DNA of 9,727 nucleotides from the NCBI GenBank assembly GCA_026992375.1, contig JALXAF010000513.1, positions 1-9,727 of the forward strand, written 5' to 3'. This DNA comes from Anaerolineae bacterium. GTDB taxonomy: Bacteria; Chloroflexota; Anaerolineae; J102. Position numbers and translations under genes: made by a program. Shown piece after piece: positions 1 through 6,825 of this stretch (its first letter is position 1; the number at the start of each line of letters is the position of its first letter). The notes beneath the pieces were generated by a model. That model saw only the letters and a list, made by a program, of their open reading frames with translations, was not told where the DNA came from and did not search any database.

Positions 1-173
1 GCAAACCCTTCCGTTTCAAGCAGATATTGCGCCAGGCCCGAAACCGCACCGAGATCATCATCACCTTTTTGGCCGTGTTGGAGATGATCAAGCTGAGGCA
101 GGTGCGGGTGATGCAGTCCCAGCCCTTCGATGACATTATGATCGAACCGCTGGCCGCGCCTGCGGATGCGTGA
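1..173 (+). CDS. scpA: Segregation and condensation protein A, C-terminal end (partial)
   Basis: The reading frame enters from the left edge (first full codon at base 3) and stops with TGA at 171-173, leaving 56 residues. The visible segment, RNRTEIIITFLAVLEMIKL followed by a VRVMQSQPFDDIMIEP stretch, matches the winged-helix C-terminus of the kleisin ScpA, which typically reads 'r.e.v.tFLalLEliK...v...Q...f.dI'. In known bacteria ScpA bridges the SMC ATPase heads and binds ScpB to form the chromosome-condensing SMC-ScpAB complex in the cytoplasm. An scpB gene often follows directly, but here the next gene is convergent and unrelated, so scpB is not in this window. The last residues (PLAAPADA) are a variable tail. 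The identification rests only on the C-terminal domain. Confidence 0.85.
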   Translation, partial: KPFRFKQILRQARNRTEIIITFLAVLEMIKLRQVRVMQSQPFDDIMIEPLAAPADA

Positions 174-239
174 GGCCTTTCCCCTCGCGTTTGCATCCGA
201 TCATCATCCCAACCCGGACAAGCCGGAGCCAAAAAACTG

Positions 240-318
240 ATCTCACGCAAAGTCGCCAAGACGCTAAGTTTTTCTTTGTCTCTTTTTTCCTTTGCGGCTC
301 TGCTTCTTTGCGTGAGAT
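240..318. repeat. Dispersed A/T-rich hairpin repeat, copy 1
   Basis: A 13-bp arm, ATCTCACGCAAAG (240-252), is repeated perfectly inverted as CTTTGCGTGAGAT (306-318). The roughly 53-bp interior is also partly self-complementary ('gccaagacgc' against 'gcggctctgc'). Related words recur at 3931-3991 and, more weakly, at 6763-6794. This marks it as a dispersed intergenic repeat and not a gene-specific signal. It lies 66 bp after the scpA stop, and its right arm is followed by 'attttctt', so it could also weaken or end transcription leaving scpA. Its mobility and origin cannot be judged from one window. Confidence 0.65.
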
Positions 319-360
319 ATTTTCTTGCCCGGTGGGCCAGGATTCCATCGATAAGGCGCT

Positions 361-394
361 AAAAACAAAGCCCGACTCGAAATGAGCCGGGCTT
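361..394 (-). terminator. Intrinsic terminator of the minus-strand surface-protein operon
   Basis: On the minus strand an 11-bp stem (384-394 with 368-378, one mismatch at 387/375) closes a 5-nt loop and is followed by TGTTTTT. It begins 21 nt after the stop codon of the PA14-like gene (416), the expected place for the end of that transcript. The plus-strand reading has no T tract after the stem, so the orientation is clear. Confidence 0.85.
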
Positions 395-415
395 CGCTGC
401 GTGCGATTTGGCGTC

Positions 416-1225
416 TCAGTGCGGGAACCAGCCCGCCAGCGACTTGGAACAGCGGAATTCTTTGGTCTTCATGGGATCAGTGGTGGTGTCCACGGTCCAG
501 ACGACATCACTATCGGCTGGTTCGCAGGCGCCCCAGATGATGATCTTCGGCTCTATCTGCACAGAACCGTGATTGGGCGAATTCCAGGCTCCGTCAGAAT
601 GGAAGCATTCAGCCTGGTGCAGATTCTGTTCGATGCAGGGCGTGAAATCGCCGTAGCGGGTCTGAACGCTGGTCGCGGATTCGGGCGGCAGCGGCGCGGG
701 CAGCGGACGGTCGGGCGGGGGAACCGGCGCGCCCTCGCCCGGTTTCAGATACGCCCACGAGGTGTAGATGTAGGCCGGGCCAGTGAATTGCCGGTAATCG
801 ATGCGAACTGTGTGATAGCCCTGGGAGACGGGCGCGGAGAAGACGAGATTCTTCCCGCTGAATCCCTGATCGATGGTGTTCATGTAAGCAACGTTGTCGA
901 TCATAAAGACGAACTCGTCATCGGCCAGGATGCTGAACTGGTAGTTGCCGCCATAGAAATACGTGTTCAGCGTGGAACGCAAGCTCCAGTAGGAGGCGGG
1001 CATGTTGGGCCCGGGCGCATAATCGCCCCAGTTGTAGTTCATCGAATTGCTGTATTGGGTGTAAGCGGGATAGCCCGACCAATCCAGATTGGGATAGAAG
1101 CTCATCTGCCATTGGTTTTCGGGGGCCTGTTGGGCATTGGATTGGGCGGAAATCGTTGCAGCTCCGGCGAAAATCAGCAAGGCCGCAACGACAATCACAG
1201 TGGTGATGATGAGATAACGTTTCAT
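416..1225 (-). CDS. Exported PA14-like domain protein
   Basis: 269 residues. A basic N-terminus (MKRY) and a hydrophobic stretch (about 5-25) ending in ISA/QS form a probable Sec signal peptide cut near residue 27. There is no lipobox Cys. Residues about 40-160 resemble a PA14/GLEYA-type beta-sandwich: 'YNWGDYAPGPNMPASYWSLR', then 'FYGGNYQFSILADDEFVFMIDN', then a closing strand 'GYHTVRIDYRQFTGPAYIYTSW'. A Pro-rich linker (163-182) leads to a C-terminal region with four cysteines (197, 207, 234, 259) that I cannot assign and that could form disulfides outside the cell. PA14 domains usually bind glycans or mediate cell-surface contacts; no catalytic motif is visible. The start has a GGAG site at 1234-1237, 8 nt upstream. 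It lies 47 bp downstream of the lipoprotein gene and shares its terminator, so the two are probably co-transcribed. Confidence 0.8.
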   Translation of the reverse strand: MKRYLIITTVIVVAALLIFAGAATISAQSNAQQAPENQWQMSFYPNLDWSGYPAYTQYSNSMNYNWGDYAPGPNMPASYWSLRSTLNTYFYGGNYQFSILADDEFVFMIDNVAYMNTIDQGFSGKNLVFSAPVSQGYHTVRIDYRQFTGPAYIYTSWAYLKPGEGAPVPPPDRPLPAPLPPESATSVQTRYGDFTPCIEQNLHQAECFHSDGAWNSPNHGSVQIEPKIIIWGACEPADSDVVWTVDTTTDPMKTKEFRCSKSLAGWFPH

Positions 1226-1272
1226 CGTATTGACTCCATTAGTCGAAGTAAAAGGCGTGAGGAAAGTTGCGA

Positions 1273-3768
1273 CTATTGCTTCTCGCTGTCGGGAGCGGGA
1301 GCAGGTAGGGGCGCAAGGATTTCGGGGGCGGCGTCAGCCGCGTCGGTGACGGTGAGCTTGCCCTTGACCACATCCTCGGGATGGACGCGACCCACGAACA
1401 CCGCATAACGTCCCTGCCCGGGATTGGGGATGATCACCATCGGGTTGACGTTCTCCGCCGACGCATCGTCATTGCAGAGGACGTCACCGCCCGGGGCCGC
1501 CACCAACAGCGTGCTATCTCCATCTCCTTCGAAATAAATGGAAAGCGCATCCGCCTCGCCCGACCAATCGAACACGAGATCGGGTTTCTCGCTGATGAAA
1601 CCGTTGCAGAGCTGGCCCTCGATATCGAAGTCGAAGGCGGGCGCCTCGCCCTTGGCCGCAACGCGCACGCTGAGCGTCTTGCCGCCCGTTTTCAGCCTCT
1701 TTACGTTCTGTTTGTAATTCTTGATGATGTCGGCCAGCGCCTCGGCAGGCCTGGCGTTGAGCCTCTCGCTCATTTTCATCACGGGCCCGCGCTTGATCAG
1801 GCCGTTCAGGGTGAAGGTCTCGACGCTAACGTCATCGCGGGTAGTGACCACCAACACACCCGGAATGAGCTGCTCGGGGTAATAGCTGCCCACCCAGATG
1901 TTGTAAATGCCATCTTTGGGGTGCTCGAAAGTGATGCTGGGATCCAACAGCAGATCGCTGGCGTCATCATTGCAATGGAAAGCGCCGTCGGGCGATTGGA
2001 TGATGAGGGTGGGATCGTGATCGCTATAGAAGAATATCTTCGCCAGATCAGTCTCGCCTTCCCAGTGGATGCGGGCCACAGGCTGGATGTTCACAAAACC
2101 GGTGCAATCGCCGCCCAGCGTCGAGGCAGCGAAGCTTCCGCCGCCATTGACGCTGACAATGAAGGGATCCAGCGGATTGCCAGCCTGGATGTCCAGCGTG
2201 ACATAAGCTTTCTGCCCGGTGATGACAGGGATGGGGAGCTGCTTGTGCAAGGGAATCGTCTCATCGATATTGATGAGCTCCAGGTCCGTCCCCTCCAGCT
2301 TGAGATCGCCGTTCTCATCGATATCGAGCTGGAATTCATCCGCGCCTTCCTGCGAGGTGATCTTGCCCTTGATTTTGCCGTCGTCCGCGACGCTCCAAAC
2401 GCCGTCATAGGTCTCGGCTTCTTTTTCGCCCAGGGTCAGGATGGAAAGATCGAACGTCCCATCCGCGTCGAGAATAAGGGTAGCCACGCGCACAGCGCCG
2501 CCTTCTTCGGCCGGAGGCAAAAGGACTTTATACTCCCCGGCCAGTCTCTGCATCGCCGCAGCATCCTCGGGCGTTTCGCCAGGAGCGGTTGCCACCTCTT
2601 TGGCGGGAGCGAAAACGATGTTACCGCCATCCATTTGCATGTTGATAACCAGATTGCCGTCATCGCTGAAGAGATACGTTCCCGCGTAGCTCAACTCCTC
2701 GAGAAGCTCGTCTGCCAGGGAGTTGTCGTTGCAAACCTGCATGGTGGTGGGATTAAGTTGGATGGAAAGGGAGCCACCCTCATCGCTGAATTTGCCCGAG
2801 GTCTCCTTGCAGTCGGCCTTGACGATGAGCGAGCCATCCTCGTTGAACTGCACGGTGTAGCGGGCGGGATCATCCACCTGGATGGTGGCGTCATTCGCCA
2901 TCTCGGTGCGCTGCCACTGCCACACCGGCCCGATAAGCTTCGCTTTTTCGCTCTCACCGGTCGCCACCGTGGGAGTCTTTTCGAAGATCAGAAGCGCCTG
3001 ACCATCGGAATCCAGCAGGGTGAGCGTATCGCCCTCGATGCCGAACGTCGCGACTTGAGGCAGCAGGCTGAGATAGGCCTGTTCCTGCTTCATCACCGGC
3101 TCGGGACACATCATCATGGTGCTGCCGATCTTGTCATCGATGTCGAGGACGTCGCCATCCGCCTGATAAGCGGCGAAGTAGCGATTGCAGCCCGCGTTGC
3201 CCGCGACCTTGCCATCTTCGAAGGTGAGGGTAATGGGAGCGTCATTCAGGGCGTCGGTCATCTCGCCCTCGTCATTCCGCCAGGAAACCAGATTCCATTC
3301 CGCGCCCTCGAGATCGCCCGCGGTCGCAGCCGTCGCTTCAGCCGTTGCGGCGGGGGTCTTGCTGACGATTTTTACCAGCGTATATTTGAGAGAGGAGGCG
3401 TCGGCTGGCGGATTTTCGACCTTCTCGACCTTGACGACGATTTCGTATTCGTAGCCTGCTTCATAATCGAAGCCCTGGATGGGCTGATAGAAATACTGAT
3501 AGTCGCCATCGGGATTTTCTTTGACCATCATGCACTTCTGAGGCCCGGCGCCGGTGCAATCCTCCAGTTTCGGCCCGATGTAGAGGGTTTTTACCTCGGG
3601 CTCCTGCATTGCGGGGGCTGCGATTGCGGCTACGTTGCTCAGCGGCGCGACCGCGTCGGAGCGAGAAGAAGCTTGCGCTGCGCCGCCGCAGGCGGAAATT
3701 GCCACGACGAACCATAGCGCGCCCGCCAAAAACAGGGCCCAACGCATCTTGCTGTGGGTTTTCATCAT
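1273..3768 (-). CDS. Multidomain surface lipoprotein (DUF4377, two META domains, two PPC-like repeats)
   Basis: 831 residues. A hydrophobic leader ends in the lipobox ISAC (24-27), so Cys27 is the likely lipid anchor. A DUF4377-like region follows (60-138: 'CTGAGPQKCMMVKE', 'IQGFDYEAGYEYEIVVKVE'). Residues 153-265 form a META/HslJ-like domain with 'GNAGCNRY' (190-197) and 'TMMMCPEP' (217-224). A second, diverged META-like unit spans 276-388. Residues 408-500 look like a lipocalin/NlpE-like strand-rich unit ('GTFDLSI...YDGVWSV'). Two copies of a PPC-like beta-sandwich follow (about 525-643 and 697-808); each carries 'CNDDAS' (599-604, 765-770) and ends in 'G.Y..WVG' or 'GRYAVFVG'. Such proteins are known as envelope-stress or metabolite-binding factors, but the ligand here is unknown. 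The start is supported by AAGGAGGA at 3775-3782, 6 nt before ATG 3768; the adjacent ATG at 3765 (9 nt away) is equally possible. It is probably the first gene of the operon with the PA14-like gene. Confidence 0.85.
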   Translation of the reverse strand: MMKTHSKMRWALFLAGALWFVVAISACGGAAQASSRSDAVAPLSNVAAIAAPAMQEPEVKTLYIGPKLEDCTGAGPQKCMMVKENPDGDYQYFYQPIQGFDYEAGYEYEIVVKVEKVENPPADASSLKYTLVKIVSKTPAATAEATAATAGDLEGAEWNLVSWRNDEGEMTDALNDAPITLTFEDGKVAGNAGCNRYFAAYQADGDVLDIDDKIGSTMMMCPEPVMKQEQAYLSLLPQVATFGIEGDTLTLLDSDGQALLIFEKTPTVATGESEKAKLIGPVWQWQRTEMANDATIQVDDPARYTVQFNEDGSLIVKADCKETSGKFSDEGGSLSIQLNPTTMQVCNDNSLADELLEELSYAGTYLFSDDGNLVINMQMDGGNIVFAPAKEVATAPGETPEDAAAMQRLAGEYKVLLPPAEEGGAVRVATLILDADGTFDLSILTLGEKEAETYDGVWSVADDGKIKGKITSQEGADEFQLDIDENGDLKLEGTDLELINIDETIPLHKQLPIPVITGQKAYVTLDIQAGNPLDPFIVSVNGGGSFAASTLGGDCTGFVNIQPVARIHWEGETDLAKIFFYSDHDPTLIIQSPDGAFHCNDDASDLLLDPSITFEHPKDGIYNIWVGSYYPEQLIPGVLVVTTRDDVSVETFTLNGLIKRGPVMKMSERLNARPAEALADIIKNYKQNVKRLKTGGKTLSVRVAAKGEAPAFDFDIEGQLCNGFISEKPDLVFDWSGEADALSIYFEGDGDSTLLVAAPGGDVLCNDDASAENVNPMVIIPNPGQGRYAVFVGRVHPEDVVKGKLTVTDAADAAPEILAPLPAPAPDSEKQ

Positions 3769-3860
3769 GTTGACTCCTCCTTGAAGAAGGGTGTAGGTGA
3801 GAGCAAATGAATGCCGACGGAAGCAGGCAGCGTCTTGCCGTTTGGCGTTGTCACCATTTC

Positions 3861-3869
3861 ATTATAGCA
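3861..3869 (-). promoter_or_regulatory. Extended -10 promoter of the lipoprotein operon
   Basis: The minus strand reads TGCTATAAT, a perfect TATAAT hexamer preceded by the TGn extension. No good -35 hexamer sits 16-18 nt upstream, which fits an extended -10 promoter. Transcription would start near 3854, giving a 5' leader of about 85 nt that ends in the strong ribosome binding site at 3775-3782. Confidence 0.55.
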
Positions 3870-3930
3870 ACGACATCGACAAAACGACTAACGATTTTGA
3901 GAGGTTCCATCCTTCGGCGCTGGCTTTGCC

Positions 3931-3991
3931 TCCTTTTCCCTTTGCGGCTCTGCGTTCCTTCAGCGCGCTCAGGACATGCTTTGCGTGAGAC
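3931..3991. repeat. Dispersed A/T-rich repeat, copy 2 (rearranged)
   Basis: This shares 'cctttgcggctctgc' (3939-3953 with 289-303) and 'ctttgcgtgaga' (3979-3990 with 306-317) with copy 1. About 25 bp separate the two blocks here, against 2 bp in copy 1. The left inverted arm of copy 1 (ATCTCACGCAAAG) is absent, so this copy is partial and carries an insertion. It lies between the two divergent promoters of the 3769-4161 gap, where I see no gene. Confidence 0.6.
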
Positions 3992-4047
3992 ATCTCGGCA
4001 TTTCCACAATGTCTTCAGAATCCCCTGTGGATTGCCAGCGTTTTTTC

Positions 4048-4076
4048 TTGTCTCCCCACCATTTTCCTGTTATGCT
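4048..4076 (+). promoter_or_regulatory. Probable sigma-70-type promoter for the glycosyltransferase/HAD operon
   Basis: TTGTCT (4048-4053) and TATGCT (4071-4076) are separated by exactly 17 bp; each matches the consensus hexamer at 4 of 6 positions. Transcription would begin near 4083, leaving a leader of about 80 nt before ATG 4162. This is a consensus match only. Confidence 0.4.
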
Positions 4077-4161
4077 ATCAGACATCTGAACCACGGCTTC
4101 GACCACGCCAGTCTGCGGATTGGAGCCCCAGAAAAATACTGCCCCACGTCTTGAACCGTCA

Positions 4162-5172
4162 ATGATCTCACTGGTTTGCACCGTCTACAACGAAGGACGC
4201 ACTGTCCGCGATCTGCTGGACAGCATTCTGACGCAAACGCTCCCGCCCGACGAAATCGTCATCGTGGATGGCGGCTCCACCGACGACACGGTGGCGCACA
4301 TCCGAATGTATGAAACGCGTCTGCCTCTGCGCGTCATCGTGCAGCCGGGAGCCAACATCTCGCAGGGCCGCAACCGGGCCATCGCCGAGGCCCGGGGCGA
4401 TATCATCGCCGTCACTGATGCGGGCGTGTCTTTGCTCCCCACCTGGCTGGAAGACATCACCCGCCCCCTGCGCGAAGACCCGGACTCGGCTGTTGTCTCC
4501 GGCTTCTTTGTGGCCGCGCCCTGGAACGCTTTCGAGATGGCGCTGGGAGCCGCCACCCTGCCCGATCTGAGTGAGATCGATCCGCAGACTTTCCTGCCCT
4601 CCAGCCGCTCCATCGCATTTCGAAAATCGGCATGGCAGGCCGCGGGCGGCTATCCCGAGTGGCTGGATTATTGTGAAGACCTGATTTTCGATTTCGAGTT
4701 GCGCAAGCGTTACGGCTATTTCGCCTGGTCGCCGACGGCGGTCGTCGAATTTCGGCCCCGGCGCAGCTTGCGTGAATTCTTCTGGCAGTATTTTCGCTAC
4801 GCCCGGGGCGATGGCAAAGCCGATCTGTGGCGGCATCGTCACGCCATCCGCTACGGCGTCTATCTTGTCGCCCTCCCCGCGCTGGCCGGGCTGGGCTACA
4901 AACAGAATCGGGCCTTCTGGCTGCTGGGCGCGTTCGGCTTCCTGGCTTACATCAAACGCCCCTACGCCCGCCTGATGCGAGCATGGGAGCGCCCCCTGCC
5001 CGGCGGCATTCCCCTCTACTTCTTCGAGAAAACCCTGACCGTGGGCCTGATCCCGATCATTCGCGTGGTGGGCGATGTGGCCAAGATGCTGGGATATCCG
5101 GTGGGGCTATGGTGGCGCTGGCGGCATCGGCGAGAGATCCCGCCTCACGCCACCGATCGAGACATGCGCTGA
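4162..5172 (+). CDS. Family 2 glycosyltransferase (GT-A fold)
   Basis: 336 residues from ATG 4162. The family 2 core is clear: 'MISLVCTVYNEG' (1-12), 'EIVIVDGGSTDDT' (31-43) for nucleotide-sugar binding, and 'GRNRAIAEARGDIIAVTDAG' (69-88), where TDAG stands in the place of the DxD metal motif, a common variant. 'AGGYPEWLDYCEDLIFDFEL' (161-180) supplies the ED acceptor/base motif, and 'FFWQYFRYARGDGK' (206-219) resembles the post-catalytic QxxRW region. The C-terminus has hydrophobic segments (about 231-247, 252-264, 291-304), suggesting membrane association. The family transfers a sugar from a nucleotide donor onto lipid or polysaccharide acceptors; donor and acceptor are not predictable here. 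A TTG at 4120 in the same frame would add 14 residues, but the family begins at the ATG and the extension has no conserved content. No good Shine-Dalgarno precedes either start. The HAD gene follows 12 bp downstream. Confidence 0.9.
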   Translation: MISLVCTVYNEGRTVRDLLDSILTQTLPPDEIVIVDGGSTDDTVAHIRMYETRLPLRVIVQPGANISQGRNRAIAEARGDIIAVTDAGVSLLPTWLEDITRPLREDPDSAVVSGFFVAAPWNAFEMALGAATLPDLSEIDPQTFLPSSRSIAFRKSAWQAAGGYPEWLDYCEDLIFDFELRKRYGYFAWSPTAVVEFRPRRSLREFFWQYFRYARGDGKADLWRHRHAIRYGVYLVALPALAGLGYKQNRAFWLLGAFGFLAYIKRPYARLMRAWERPLPGGIPLYFFEKTLTVGLIPIIRVVGDVAKMLGYPVGLWWRWRHRREIPPHATDRDMR

Positions 5173-5184
5173 GTTGCTCGAGGC

Positions 5185-5793
5185 ATGATCCAGGCCATCA
5201 TTTTCGACATGGGCGGCGTTCTCGCACACGAATCCTGGGGACGAGCGCGTCTCGCGGAATTCGACGCCATGCTGGGATTGACGCCCGGCTCGCTGGTCTC
5301 GCGTTTGTTCAGCGGCGAGGTCTGGGAGGCCTACTCCACCGGCGAGCTATCGCCCGAGGCCTATTGGGCGCAGACGGGCGCGCCGCTGGAAAAACATCTG
5401 CCTCGGGATTTCAGGCGTTTCAAGGATAATTTCTGGGGCGCAGAGCTGGATTTGGCCATGGCGCTGCTGGCGCGCCGCCTGAGAGCCCGCTATCAGATCG
5501 TCCTGCTCTCAAACGCCGCGCCTTTTCTGCCTGCGGGGCTGCTGCAGGAGCCGCATCTGCAAGGGCTGTTCGACCGGGTGATCATCAGCGCGTTCGTAGG
5601 CATGCGCAAGCCGAACCCCGACATCTTTCATTACACGTGCCGCAGTCTGGCGCTGCCTCCCGCGGCCTGCGCGCTCATTGACGACAAGGCTCGGAACACC
5701 CTCGCTGCCCAGAGCCTGGGCATGGCGGCTATCGAGCATGTGGACGCCATGAAAACGGAGCGGGCGTTGCGCAGGCTGGGCGTGCGGGTGTAG
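5185..5793 (+). CDS. HAD-superfamily hydrolase (class IA, YihX/epoxide-hydrolase-N-like)
   Basis: 202 residues with all four HAD motifs. Motif I is FDMGGVL (7-13), with Asp8 as the nucleophile and Gly10 at the usual second Asp, as in the YihX and soluble epoxide hydrolase N-terminal subgroup. Motif II is LLSNA (Ser109), motif III is Lys142 in 'MRKPNPDIF', and motif IV is 'LIDDKARN' (Asp166/Asp167, Asn171). The helical cap lies between residues about 15 and 90. Members are cytoplasmic phosphatases acting on small phosphorylated metabolites; the substrate is unknown. The gene starts 12 bp after the glycosyltransferase stop with only a weak GAGG (5180-5183) almost touching the ATG, so translation may be coupled. 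Sharing an operon with a glycosyltransferase makes a sugar phosphate a reasonable guess, no more than that. Confidence 0.88.
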   Translation: MIQAIIFDMGGVLAHESWGRARLAEFDAMLGLTPGSLVSRLFSGEVWEAYSTGELSPEAYWAQTGAPLEKHLPRDFRRFKDNFWGAELDLAMALLARRLRARYQIVLLSNAAPFLPAGLLQEPHLQGLFDRVIISAFVGMRKPNPDIFHYTCRSLALPPAACALIDDKARNTLAAQSLGMAAIEHVDAMKTERALRRLGVRV

Positions 5794-5807
5794 AGCAATG
5801 CGCTCTA
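5791..5807. terminator. Small hairpin joining the two convergent stop codons
   Basis: TAGAGC (5791-5796) and GCTCTA (5802-5807) form a perfect 6-bp stem around a 5-nt loop. The outer TAG on each strand is the stop codon of the gene on that strand (HAD on plus, cysteine synthase on minus). Neither side carries a T tract, so it is not a classical intrinsic terminator. It may protect 3' ends or pause both convergent transcripts. Confidence 0.4.
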
Positions 5808-6755
5808 CCAGAGGCTGACGTACTTGGCGCCGCTATCGGCCAGCACTGTGACCACCACGCCTTCATCCAGTTGACGGGCGACTTGCAGGGCGCTGTGCAC
5901 GGCCGCGCCAGCGCTAAAGCCCACAAAAAGCCCCTCTTCGTGGATGAGACGCCGGGTCATGGCCTGGGCCTGCTCTCTCGTCACCCGCACCTCGCCATCC
6001 TTCAGGGCCGGATCGAAAATGCCGGGCGCGATGGCCGTCTCCATGTGCTTGACTCCCTCGATTACATTTTCGGCATCCACCGGCTCGACGGAGATGAGCT
6101 GGATATCGGGATTGCGCAGCTTGAGATAACGCCCGACGCCCATGAACGTGCCGCTGGTGCCCACTGCGGTGACAAAATGGGTGACGCGTCCCCGGGTCTG
6201 CCGCCAGATCTCCGGGCCAGTGCTGTAAAAATGCGCCAGCCAGTTATCGGGGTTATCGTATTGATTGGGATGATAGTAGCGTGCGGGATCTTTCGCCACC
6301 AGCTCTCGCACCAGGCGAATAGCGCCATCAGCGCCTTCGGTCGCGGGGCTGAAGATGAGCCGCGCGCCATAAGCCCGGGCGATCTGCTTGCGCTCCTGGC
6401 TGACGTTTTCCGCCATCACCAGGGTGACGGGATAGCCCTTGGCCGCGCCCACCAGCGCGTAACCGATGCCTGTGTTGCCGCTGGTGGCGTCGATGATGGT
6501 CATGCCCGGACGCAGTTCTCCGCGGATCTCGGCCTGCTCGATCATGCGCAGGGCCGGGCGATCCTTCACCGAACCGCCAGGGTTGAACCATTCCGCCTTG
6601 ACCCACACCGAAACACGCGGTGAAAGATAGCGGGAGAGAGAGGTCAGCGGCAGCAGCGGCGTGTCGCCTATCTTCTGCAAAATGGGCGGGCGAAGAATGT
6701 TGAGATCGGTGGAAACAGGGGGTGTCGTATCGATATAGGTGTTGCTGATAGCCAT
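5805..6755 (-). CDS. cysM: PLP-dependent cysteine synthase, CysM type
   Basis: 316 residues from ATG 6755. It is a fold-type II PLP enzyme that replaces the acetyl or phosphate group of an activated serine with a sulfur donor to make cysteine in the cytoplasm. Lys64 in 'NPGGSVKDRPALRMIEQAE' is the PLP Schiff-base residue, 'TSGNTG' (91-96) is the substrate loop, and 'GTSGT' (199-203) is the phosphate-binding loop. The C-terminus has 'EEGLFVGFSAGAAV' (273-286) and 'DSGAKY'. The 'GT(S/T)GT' loop and 'STGPEIW...THFV' are closer to CysM than to CysK, including the mycobacterial CysM that accepts O-phosphoserine, but the substrate cannot be fixed from sequence. An in-frame ATG at 6812 would add 19 residues, but it lies in the loop of the leader terminator and the extension is encoded by terminator and repeat sequence, so I reject it. 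No Shine-Dalgarno is evident. Expression is probably set by the upstream attenuator. Confidence 0.9.
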   Translation of the reverse strand: MAISNTYIDTTPPVSTDLNILRPPILQKIGDTPLLPLTSLSRYLSPRVSVWVKAEWFNPGGSVKDRPALRMIEQAEIRGELRPGMTIIDATSGNTGIGYALVGAAKGYPVTLVMAENVSQERKQIARAYGARLIFSPATEGADGAIRLVRELVAKDPARYYHPNQYDNPDNWLAHFYSTGPEIWRQTRGRVTHFVTAVGTSGTFMGVGRYLKLRNPDIQLISVEPVDAENVIEGVKHMETAIAPGIFDPALKDGEVRVTREQAQAMTRRLIHEEGLFVGFSAGAAVHSALQVARQLDEGVVVTVLADSGAKYVSLW

Positions 6756-6762
6756 TTTATAT

Positions 6763-6794
6763 GAAAATCCGCAAGGAAAGGACGCAAAAAAGGA
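6763..6794. repeat. Degenerate dispersed A/T-rich repeat, copy 3
   Basis: The minus strand carries 'ttttttgcgtcctttccttgcgg', a loose match to the 'ctttgcg' and 'tttgcgg' words of copies 1 and 2. It occupies nearly all the space between the leader terminator and the cysteine synthase ATG, so this repeat-like sequence forms the translation initiation region. The similarity is low and could be chance A/T richness. Confidence 0.35.
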
Positions 6795-6797
6795 AAT

Positions 6798-6825
6798 AAA
6801 AAAACTCACCATATCCCGGTGAGTT
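6798..6825 (-). terminator. Intrinsic terminator inside the cysteine synthase leader
   Basis: On the minus strand AACTCACC (6825-6818), loop GGGATAT and GGTGAGTT (6810-6803) form a perfect 8-bp stem. The T run spans seven bases to 6798, two of them in the stem. It ends 42-43 nt before ATG 6755 and therefore lies upstream of the gene it would control. Its 5' arm is contained in a 12-nt segment that can instead pair perfectly with 6922-6933 (minus strand), which makes it conditional. Confidence 0.85.

Noticed and set aside
401..1408. 335-codon plus-strand ORF opposite the PA14-like gene
   Set aside because: It is the antisense shadow of a minus-strand gene with signal peptide, ribosome binding site and terminator; its translation matches no family I recognise.
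1381..3717. 778-codon plus-strand ORF opposite the lipoprotein
   Set aside because: It is a long antisense open frame of a GC-rich gene. The minus-strand product has clear domains and a strong ribosome binding site, while this one is rich in Arg/His/Ile with no recognisable fold.
3807..4154. Plus-strand ORFs in the divergent gap
   Set aside because: They run through a dispersed repeat and two promoters, have no recognisable product and no convincing ribosome binding site.
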